8,785 nt of DNA. It comes from Anaerolineaceae bacterium. Its GTDB lineage: Bacteria; Chloroflexota; Anaerolineae; Anaerolineales; Anaerolineaceae. Made by a program: the position numbers and the translations under genes. The stretch is from positions 1 through 8,785 of the forward strand of contig JAQTMA010000173.1 in NCBI GenBank assembly GCA_028714615.1, written 5' to 3'. The stretch's first letter is position 1, and every line of letters starts with the position of its first letter. Shown here piece after piece: positions 1 to 5,863 of this stretch. The notes beneath the pieces were generated by a model. The model was not told the DNA's origin, made no database searches, and worked only from the letters and a program-made list of their open reading frames with translations.

Positions 1-342
1 TGGATCCTTCCCGTCTAGCAAGCCATACAAGGCAGAAATCACTGCAAGGATGTAATTCTGATTTTCCAGGTACAACCTAGCAACTTGTGCCCGCAAATAG
101 ACCTTTCCGGTGTACCGCAGATAGGCCGGCATATATAGAATTTCTTCTTGAGCGATATCCCCGCCGAGATCGGGACCCGGAGAAAAATGCAGCCGTGTGG
201 CTAATTCACATCGAGCGCGGAGAAGTCGTTGGTATGCATATTGAGGAATGGAACTTGCCAGGGGTGGAACACGATAAGACGATGACCCACCCACACTCTT
301 ATCCTTACAGCAGGCGATCAGAATTAAATCCATATCAACCAT
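1..342 (-). CDS. YaaA/DUF6884-like protein, N-terminal part (runs off left edge)
   Basis: This is an uninterrupted minus-strand reading frame of 114 codons reaching base 1, so only the N-terminus is present. Two segments recall the YaaA/DUF6884-type families: an N-terminal hydrophobic strand followed by a Cys/Lys motif (LILIACCKDKSVGG, residues 6-19), and the strand-loop ISALYGLLD (102-110), matching the family's typical 'SAKYGLL' segment. YaaA proteins limit oxidative DNA damage and bind DNA; relatives of unknown role are common in defence islands. The first ATG (342-340) overlaps the mrr stop by 8 nt. A second ATG (333-331) lies one base past that stop and sits right before the strand, so it may be the true start. 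Neither has a clear Shine-Dalgarno sequence, which suggests translational coupling to mrr. The family call rests on motif recognition; the function is not established. Confidence 0.7.
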   Translation of the reverse strand, partial: MVDMDLILIACCKDKSVGGSSSYRVPPLASSIPQYAYQRLLRARCELATRLHFSPGPDLGGDIAQEEILYMPAYLRYTGKVYLRAQVARLYLENQNYILAVISALYGLLDGKDP

Positions 343-1243
343 TGGTGAAATAATCGGTGTCAATTTTCTTGAGCATATAAGTTGAAACGACGGTTACCCC
401 AATGTCATAATCCACCGTAAACTCCGCCAGGCGCTTTCCATCGATTAATACAATCTTGTAATCAATGGTGGCCACAAATTTGATCGCTTCGGAGGAGAAA
501 GTAGAAGTGGTAATGAAAATGCCTTTTCTGGCCTTCCTGCCCATGAGCGCCCCAACAAACTTTTGGATCTCCGGGCGGCTGACCACCCCTTCCCAGCGTT
601 TGGCTTGGATATAGACGGCATCCAACCCCAGGCGATCTTCATCGATGATGCCGTCGATGCCCCCATCACCAGATTTGCCCACCGCGCGAGCGGCCTCTTT
701 TTGAGACCCGCCATACCCCATTTTGACCAACAGCTCCACCACCAGGCGTTCAAAGAATGATGGTGAGCAGTTTTTTACATTCGATAAGGCATCTAGAATG
801 AGGTTCTCCCGGATTTCTTGATAGGCATCCTCGAAGATTTCCTCGGGGGTGCGCGGATCTATGGGACCGATGACCTTTGGAGGAGTAGGCTCTTTTTCTT
901 TGCGCTCGCGGAACTCCACGAACTCCGGGTATTGCTTCAGGAAAGCGATATCGATCCTGGCTGGTTTTTGTTGGAGGGCGGCTTTCCCTCGCTCGGTGAT
1001 CTGGTAAAAAGGCTTCTTCGTCATCCTGATCAGGCCGGATTTAGCCAAGTAAGTTCGCGCCCAACCGGCTCGATTATAAAATGTGGATTGCTTGCCGCTC
1101 GGGAGCAATTCGTCCAACTCGCCTTGAGACAATTTGAATTCTTGAGCCAAGCAATTGGTGATTTCTTGATTGGAATGTTCGATCCCATCACCCATGTGCT
1201 GGAGTAACGGTAACATGATCGACTGAAAATCAGGAATCGCCAT
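335..1243 (-). CDS. mrr: Mrr-type restriction endonuclease
   Basis: At 302 residues this has the usual Mrr length and layout. An N-terminal winged-helix domain (about 5-92, including the FYNRAGWARTYLAKSGLI segment) is followed by a proline-rich linker (about 118-132) and the Mrr catalytic domain (about 155-280). The PD-(D/E)XK-type active site is visible: F163-E165 in the first helix, GDGGIDGII (192-200, catalytic D197) and IQAKRW (212-217, Q213 and K215, the Q-x-K form typical of Mrr). Family members cleave DNA, often DNA carrying foreign methylation. The gene has its own candidate promoter (1292-1322) and only a G-rich stretch as ribosome site about 7 nt before the ATG. Its stop overlaps the start of the YaaA/DUF6884-like gene. 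Family assignment is firm; the target modification cannot be read from sequence. Confidence 0.93.
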   Translation of the reverse strand: MAIPDFQSIMLPLLQHMGDGIEHSNQEITNCLAQEFKLSQGELDELLPSGKQSTFYNRAGWARTYLAKSGLIRMTKKPFYQITERGKAALQQKPARIDIAFLKQYPEFVEFRERKEKEPTPPKVIGPIDPRTPEEIFEDAYQEIRENLILDALSNVKNCSPSFFERLVVELLVKMGYGGSQKEAARAVGKSGDGGIDGIIDEDRLGLDAVYIQAKRWEGVVSRPEIQKFVGALMGRKARKGIFITTSTFSSEAIKFVATIDYKIVLIDGKRLAEFTVDYDIGVTVVSTYMLKKIDTDYFTNG

Positions 1244-1291
1244 TTCTACCCCGATCTTGTTTAATTGTTATGAATTTTTGACGGTGTAATG

Positions 1292-1322
1292 ATTATACAG
1301 CGATACAAAGACCAATCACCAA
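1292..1322 (-). promoter_or_regulatory. Candidate promoter for mrr
   Basis: A perfect TATAAT (1297-1292 on the minus strand) lies 48 nt before the mrr start in the 126-nt gap after the PC4-like gene. The best -35 resemblance is TTGGTG (1322-1317), but its 19-nt spacer is long, so the -35 is weak. The gap is otherwise AT-rich with no gene. A separate promoter here would let mrr be expressed independently of the upstream res operon. Confidence 0.4.
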
Positions 1323-1369
1323 GAAATGTCTTAGAACAAATACACACGACCTGTCCCGAACCAGGATAT

Positions 1370-1591
1370 TTACAATTCCAACTTAATCAACAGGTCGCGT
1401 AATACTACCAATTCTTCTATTGATAAAGTCACCCCTTTGCCCATCGTCTGCCCATCCGGCGACCATTCGCGGATATCGTATTTCGGTTCCCGGTCGTTCC
1501 AGGAGATCAGGTTGAGCTGTTTCTCCCAACCCTTGGAGGTTTTGGAGAGTACGCCGATCTTTTTGACGATTTCAAACGAGATATCTGCCAT
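1370..1591 (-). CDS. PC4/YdbC-family ssDNA-binding protein
   Basis: This 73-residue protein resembles the bacterial YdbC-like branch of the PC4 (p15 transcription coactivator) family. Visible hallmarks are the N-terminal FEIVKKIGVLS strand, the WEKQLNLISWNDREPKYDIR core with two antiparallel strands, WSPDGQTMGKGVTLS (43-57), and a C-terminal helix. The family binds single-stranded DNA, usually as a dimer. The length is normal, so the gene is complete. The start is set by AGGAG seven nt before the ATG, and that ribosome site overlaps the res stop codon; only 8 nt separate the genes, so the two are very probably translated together. Action on the ssDNA made by the Res helicase is an attractive inference from this coupling, not something the sequence proves. 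Confidence 0.85.
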   Translation of the reverse strand: MADISFEIVKKIGVLSKTSKGWEKQLNLISWNDREPKYDIREWSPDGQTMGKGVTLSIEELVVLRDLLIKLEL

Positions 1592-1599
1592 CCTTGCTC

Positions 1600-4299
1600 C
1601 TATCGATATTCCTTGAACGATTCAATCAATTCTTTGAATGTCTTCGGTTGGTACCGGTCATAGCTTTCCTGGTCGACGAAAACGAATCCATAGACAACAT
1701 CGGATTGCACCCGGTTGATATCCTCGCACCACTGCTTCAGCCGCTGCATCTTCTGCGGCACATCCAGATCTTCCTGGCCTTTGGTTTCAACGATGACCAC
1801 CCGCTTCGAAGATAGCTTGACCAAAAAATCAGGATAATAGGTGGAGATCTCTCCGTCCGCGTTGACATAATCCAGCTTGAAGTGCACCGCCAGATAATTC
1901 TTGGTGTACGAGACCACATCCGGGCAATCTTCGAGGAAGCGGGCGAATACCAGCTCAAAATGGCTGTCGCCGATGATGCGGTTGAAGACGCTCTTCTTGG
2001 GGATCAGGTAGCCCTGATCCTTGGCGACGAACGGCCGCGTTTGGCGCAGCTTGATGGTGTCGCAGATCTGGGCGTCGCCCTTCTCCTGGACGGTCAGCGC
2101 GTTGATGGCTTTCTTGAACGTCTCCAAGAGGGTCTTGGTGGCAGCCAGCTCAGACAGGTTGCGCAGGGTATTGGGGCTTTCCAGGTCGACCGGCTGATCG
2201 AAGAGCTCGGACTGGGTAAATGCTTTTACTTTGCCGTACAGGACGTCATACCCGCTGACCAGGCGCAGCTCCTTCAACAGGGTTTGGGCAAAGTAGCCAA
2301 TCACGCTGCGGTAATCGGCGACGCCGGCCGTGTCGAGCAAGGTGGTATGTTCGATTGCACCGGTGGTGATGTCTTTGAAGACGATCTCGCGCTGCTGCTC
2401 CTCGCTGAATTGCAGATAAGCCACTTTTTGGTGCTCCAGCGCAGTCACGTCCAGATCAGCCAGGTGCTTGTATTCGCGATATATGCGCGGGGATAGCACC
2501 GGTATTTCAATATCGAGTGCGTCCAGGTCTTTCTTGGAATTCTCGGTTTCGACTTCGACCACCAGGGGTGTCTTGGGGCCGGTCCCTTCCCCCATCGGCT
2601 TGTGCTCCAGGATGACGCCTTCGGCCTGGATGGACTCGACAAAATCCATAAAGGCATTTGTGCCCACCACGCTGACATTTTCTTCCACACTGCCGGCGTA
2701 CATCTTGCGCAGGCCGCGTCCCAGGGTTTGCTCGGGGAGAATATTGCTCTGGGCAGAATATGCCCGCAAGCCGACGATAGTGGTGACGTTGCGCACGTCC
2801 CAACCTTCTTTGAGCACCATGACGGAGATAATCGCCTTAAACCGGCTGGATGGGTCGTCGATCTCGTTGGCCTGCTTGCGCAGCTTGTCCATCTCTTCTT
2901 TGTCTTTCCCGGAGGTGGATTCGGAGATTTCACCGTTCTTTTTGGTGTGGATGACCAGCACCGCGTCTTTCAGCTCGGGATAATTGCCTTCCAGGTACTC
3001 GGCGACGTCGTCGCAGTTTTTGGTGTCATCCGTCATGATGAACAGGATGGCTTTCTTTCCCATTTTTTCATGTTCGGCATAGGCTTTGCGCCACTCGATG
3101 ACCCCCAGATGGATGTAATCGGCATAATGCTCGGTATATTTAACGCTATCCCGCTCGACCAGTTTGGCGCGGCTGGGCGCATCCGGCAGCACCGGATGCT
3201 TCACCACGTTTTGAGAAATGGCCTCAACCAGCGGATAATCTGAAATGGTCTGAACGAAGATGGCGCCGTTATTGTGTTTGGGCGTGGCGGTCACGTCCAC
3301 CTGGAGGGATAGGAAAGATCCCTTTTGCTTCATGCGGTTGTGAATGTCTTCGATGGACTTGAACCAGGCCATACGCGGGTCGTGAATGTGGTGAGCTTCG
3401 TCGTTCAGCACCATGAGTTCATCGATATCGCGCACGATCATGCCCAGGTCCACCTTGGAATCGTTGGTTGCGCCGGTAGGGCGCGACCCCAGGAAGTAAT
3501 CGCGCAGGTCTTCGTCGTCGGCTGAAGCGAGGATGTCATCGCCGGCATACACGCGGTGGATGTTGGTCAGGAAGATGTTGCCGGTGGGATGGGTGATGTT
3601 CACGGCATCCTGCAAATGCACTTTCAGTTGAAAGTCATCGCACCAGTTGCGCCCCTCATAGCCGTTCATGGGCAGGATCGGATCTTCGAAGAAGATGCGC
3701 AGCCCCTGAAAATCCTTCTTGAGGCGGTCGAGGACGATGATATTAGGGGTGATGAGCAGGAAGTTGCGCGAGAGCTCGGAATCGGGCTCGTAGAGCTTAT
3801 GAAAGTAGCTCCAGGCTACCAGCAGACTGAGCACTTTGGTCTTCCCGGCGCCGGTAGCCATCTTGACCACAAAGCGACGCCAGGTTTCGTCAAACATCCC
3901 GGTGGAGACCGCGCCGGAGCTGTCGAAGCGCATCAGGTCGTATTTGTCGCGTACGCCAACCAGGTCATATAAGTAGACGATGGTTTCGAGTGCTTCTTGC
4001 TGGGCAAAGTAATAATGGAACTCAGTGAGCAGCTCGACCTCGCCTCCGGCCTCTCCCCCAGTGGTGGGGAGCAAATGAGGGGTGTTGAACCACCAGTTGA
4101 GCAGGCTGCGGCTGGTGGGGGTTGCGCCGGCATAGCCGCTATCGCGGAAGTCCTTGACCTTGCGGCGAAGTTGTGAGACGAGAGGCGGCATGAGCCGGTC
4201 CATCGTCGTCTCGCGCAGGGCTTCATCGGCGGGGAACCAGCGCACGGCAGGATCCAGGATGACGTAAGGGGATTCGGGGAAATCTTTATGCAAGGCCAT
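1600..4299 (-). CDS. res: Type III restriction enzyme Res subunit (helicase-nuclease)
   Basis: The product is 899 residues, close to the family norm. It is the ATP-dependent translocating and cutting subunit of a type III restriction system, acting with Mod. Superfamily 2 motifs appear in order: Walker A ATGAGKT (148-154), DEAH (300-303), TATP (337-340), motif V LKEGWDVRN (496-504) and motif VI EQTLGRGLRK (523-532). The C-terminal nuclease domain shows YYPDFLV (821-827) followed by VIVETKG (835-841), the PD...E-x-K catalytic set (D824, E838, K840). The N-terminus MALHKDFPESPYVILDPAVRW is typical of the family and fixes the start, although the ribosome site is poor. The gene lies 142 nt behind the GxxExxY gene across a repeat cluster and is coupled to the PC4-like gene. 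An unusual Gly-rich insertion at residues 77-88 is listed separately. All catalytic motifs are intact, so the enzyme is probably active. Confidence 0.96.
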   Translation of the reverse strand: MALHKDFPESPYVILDPAVRWFPADEALRETTMDRLMPPLVSQLRRKVKDFRDSGYAGATPTSRSLLNWWFNTPHLLPTTGGEAGGEVELLTEFHYYFAQQEALETIVYLYDLVGVRDKYDLMRFDSSGAVSTGMFDETWRRFVVKMATGAGKTKVLSLLVAWSYFHKLYEPDSELSRNFLLITPNIIVLDRLKKDFQGLRIFFEDPILPMNGYEGRNWCDDFQLKVHLQDAVNITHPTGNIFLTNIHRVYAGDDILASADDEDLRDYFLGSRPTGATNDSKVDLGMIVRDIDELMVLNDEAHHIHDPRMAWFKSIEDIHNRMKQKGSFLSLQVDVTATPKHNNGAIFVQTISDYPLVEAISQNVVKHPVLPDAPSRAKLVERDSVKYTEHYADYIHLGVIEWRKAYAEHEKMGKKAILFIMTDDTKNCDDVAEYLEGNYPELKDAVLVIHTKKNGEISESTSGKDKEEMDKLRKQANEIDDPSSRFKAIISVMVLKEGWDVRNVTTIVGLRAYSAQSNILPEQTLGRGLRKMYAGSVEENVSVVGTNAFMDFVESIQAEGVILEHKPMGEGTGPKTPLVVEVETENSKKDLDALDIEIPVLSPRIYREYKHLADLDVTALEHQKVAYLQFSEEQQREIVFKDITTGAIEHTTLLDTAGVADYRSVIGYFAQTLLKELRLVSGYDVLYGKVKAFTQSELFDQPVDLESPNTLRNLSELAATKTLLETFKKAINALTVQEKGDAQICDTIKLRQTRPFVAKDQGYLIPKKSVFNRIIGDSHFELVFARFLEDCPDVVSYTKNYLAVHFKLDYVNADGEISTYYPDFLVKLSSKRVVIVETKGQEDLDVPQKMQRLKQWCEDINRVQSDVVYGFVFVDQESYDRYQPKTFKELIESFKEYR
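4036..4071 (-). repeat. In-frame GC-rich palindromic repeat inside res
   Basis: The stretch encodes residues 77-88 of Res (LPTTGGEAGGEV), a low-complexity segment between LLNWWF and the conserved EFHYYFAQQEALET region. At DNA level it contains CTCCCC (4053-4058) and GGGGAG (4066-4071) around a 7-nt loop, followed on the coding strand by a GC-rich tail. The pattern resembles dispersed GGGGAG/CTCCCC palindromes seen between genes in many environmental bacterial genomes. The stretch between the two conserved blocks looks longer than I remember in related Res proteins, so this is probably a repeat inserted in frame. No target duplication was found. Confidence 0.45.
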
Positions 4300-4309
4300 A
4301 AGTACTCTT

Positions 4310-4469
4310 TCTCGCGCAGAGGCGCGAAGGCGCAGAGGTTTTTTTATTATTTCTCGCGCTGAGACGCGGAGACGCAGAGTTTTTTTATTATGTCTCGCGC
4401 AGAGACGCGGAGACGCAGAGTTTTTTTATATAAAGTTTTTCTCAGCGCCTCTGCGCCTCTGCGCGAGAC
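4310..4469 (+). repeat. Palindromic repeat cluster: three direct units and one inverted unit
   Basis: Three direct copies start at 4310, 4352 and 4393 (period 41-42 nt). Each has a TCTCGCGC head, a purine-rich core made of CGCRGAGA-like octamers, and an AT-rich tail beginning with seven T. A fourth, inverted copy lies at 4441-4469. Copy three (4392-4420) and the inverted copy can pair as a 29-nt imperfect stem (about 25 matches) around a 20-nt AT-rich loop. The inverted copy supplies the last eight codons and stop of the GxxExxY gene. The cluster fills the gap between that gene and res. No run of U follows the stem on either strand, so it is not a standard terminator. Confidence 0.85.
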
Positions 4470-4879
4470 CTATGTTCTTCTTCCAGTCCATTGACGGCGC
4501 GCACGATGCCATCTTTCATGAGGGCAGCTCCAAAGTTGAACAGATATCCGAGCTTCAAGTCCGTCAAGCGTAAATACGTTTGGATTTGCTTCCGGTGGGC
4601 CAGGTTCATCTGCTCCAACGACTTCAATTCAATGATGACCTTTCCTTCAACCAATAAATCCGCGCGAAAAGCATCCTCGAACTGGATGCCCTGATAAGCA
4701 ATCGTGATCGGAACCTGGCGCTCGACGCGCAAGCCCCGTTGGCCGAGTTCGTGCGCCAGCACCACTTCGTACACTGATTCCAGCAACCCCGGCCCCAGCT
4801 CGCGATGGACAGTGATGGCCGATTCAATGGATATCGTCCCGATCTCGTTTTCAGAATACTTCTCGCGCTTAGTTTGCAT
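4442..4879 (-). CDS. GxxExxY protein, PD-(D/E)XK nuclease-like
   Basis: The product is 145 residues. It carries the signature motif GLLESVY (31-37) following the helix AITVHRELGP, then the strand-strand core FRADLLVEGKVIIELKS (71-87) with D74, E84 and K86 in the D...E-x-K arrangement of the PD-(D/E)XK nuclease fold. The later HRKQIQTYLRLTDLKLGYLFNFG segment is also typical. The active-site residues are present, but no biochemical activity is well established for this family. A purine-rich GAGAGAAAG lies before the ATG as a modest ribosome site. The last eight residues (SRAEAQRR) and the stop codon come from the flanking palindromic repeat, so the original C-terminus was probably replaced. Repeat clusters flank both sides, and the gene splits mod and kilA-N from res, suggesting later insertion. 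Confidence 0.9.
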   Translation of the reverse strand: MQTKREKYSENEIGTISIESAITVHRELGPGLLESVYEVVLAHELGQRGLRVERQVPITIAYQGIQFEDAFRADLLVEGKVIIELKSLEQMNLAHRKQIQTYLRLTDLKLGYLFNFGAALMKDGIVRAVNGLEEEHRSRAEAQRR

Positions 4880-4918
4880 TTATTTCTTTCTCTCACATAG
4901 GCACGGGGTGATAAATAT

Positions 4919-5016
4919 GTCTCGCGCAGAGGCGCGGAGGCGCAGAGAAAAACTTATTAAAAAACTTTGCGTCTCTGCGTCTCAGCGCGAGACATAAAAA
5001 AAACTTTGCGCGAGAC
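4919..5016 (+). repeat. Palindromic repeat cluster between kilA-N and GxxExxY genes
   Basis: One direct copy of the same repeat (4919-4947) faces an inverted copy (4969-4993) across an AT-rich spacer. A truncated second inverted end (about 5003-5016, finishing GCGCGAGAC) follows. The direct and inverted copies can form a long stem with several G-U or mismatch positions. The cluster lies in the 165-nt gap between the KilA-N stop (5045) and the GxxExxY start (4879). Short frames read through it only because the repeat lacks stops in some frames. Confidence 0.82.
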
Positions 5017-5044
5017 CCGCTTCTCTTTGTCTCTACGATCATGA

Positions 5045-5863
5045 TTAATTTCCCTCGCCGAGCTGATCCAATCGAGCGTGATCGGTTAAGAGCCGCATCT
5101 GTTGGATAGCGATCTGGTTCAATTTGCGCAGGCGCTCCGGTTGGGGGATTTGCTCCTGGATGAAAAGAGCGTTCAGGTTTTCCAGGTTGGAAAGACAAAC
5201 CAGTTGAGATACGCTGGCTGTATCGCGAATATTGCCCTTCTCCCCGGGATGGCTATCGCGCCACTGCCTGGCGGTCAAGCCGAATAAGGCCATATTGAGC
5301 ACATCCGCTTCGGAGGCGTAAATGTTATTGATCTGCGGCTGCGTTAACGCCGGTGGGATCAGGTTTTCTTTGATGGCATCGGTATGAATTCGATAGTTGA
5401 TTTTGGCCAGATTCCGGCGGATATCCCAGCCGAGCTGTTTGCGCTCGTCTTCCTTCAGCCGCTGGAACTCCTTGATCAGGTACAACTTGAATTCAACCGA
5501 GATCCACGAGGCGAATTCGAAGGCGATATCCTTATGCGCGTATGTTCCCCCATACCGGCCGGCTTTCGAGATCAGGCCAATCGCATTCGTCTTTTCAATC
5601 CATTGCTTCGGCGTTAATGTAAAACTATTTAGGCCTGCTTGTTGTCTAAACCCGTCGAATTCGACGGGATTAAAATTAGGATTGTTGAGTTGTTCCCAGA
5701 TTCCCAGGAATTCGATGGTATTCCGATTGCGAATCCAGCCCCTGATCAAATCATCCGTTCTGTCCTGGTTTTTATATCGGGCGATATCGGTGATACAGAT
5801 GTAGTCCTCTTCGTTAACATTGTAGAAAGAGACGTTGTTCGACAATACTGTGATCTTTTTCAC
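5045..5863 (-). CDS. KilA-N domain protein linked to Mod
   Basis: This 272-residue protein carries a KilA-N domain at about residues 15-136, with the strand EDYICITDIARYKN, the helical DDLIRGWIRNRNTIEFLGIW and the conserved GGTYAHKDIAFEFASWIS block. KilA-N is a DNA-binding fold first known from phages and large DNA viruses. The C-terminal half is helical and charged with no recognised catalytic motif. Translation starts at GTG (5863-5861), overlapping the mod TGA by 4 nt, and the strong GGGAGGAG about 8 nt upstream decides this start. Proteins with very similar N-terminal motifs recur next to type I and III methylase genes, so a role in the restriction system (specificity, regulation or protection) is likely but not shown. 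Two sampled segments near its 5' end have 40% and 48% GC, below the 3' half of mod. Confidence 0.9.
   Translation of the reverse strand: MKKITVLSNNVSFYNVNEEDYICITDIARYKNQDRTDDLIRGWIRNRNTIEFLGIWEQLNNPNFNPVEFDGFRQQAGLNSFTLTPKQWIEKTNAIGLISKAGRYGGTYAHKDIAFEFASWISVEFKLYLIKEFQRLKEDERKQLGWDIRRNLAKINYRIHTDAIKENLIPPALTQPQINNIYASEADVLNMALFGLTARQWRDSHPGEKGNIRDTASVSQLVCLSNLENLNALFIQEQIPQPERLRKLNQIAIQQMRLLTDHARLDQLGEGN

Noticed and set aside
87..353. 88-codon plus-strand frame near the left edge
   Set aside because: It lies opposite the minus-strand YaaA/DUF6884-like frame, whose translation has recognisable motifs; the plus frame does not.
1244..1369. Terminator hairpin between the PC4-like gene and mrr
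   Set aside because: Only a 4-bp CCTG/CAGG pairing was found, with no following T-run.
2602..3243. 213-codon plus-strand frame antisense to res
   Set aside because: It covers the helicase motifs of Res on the opposite strand and has no recognisable family features.
4310..4430. CRISPR-like array with 41-42 nt period
   Set aside because: The intervals between repeat cores are short, nearly identical AT tracts rather than unique spacers, there are only three units, and no cas gene is present.
4392..4469. Intrinsic terminator before res
   Set aside because: The stem is strong, but no U-run follows it on either strand; the T/A tracts lie in the loop or belong to the next repeat unit.
4893..5198. 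101-codon minus-strand frame overlapping the end of kilA-N
   Set aside because: Its second half is a translation of the palindromic repeat and its first half is an off-frame reading of kilA-N.
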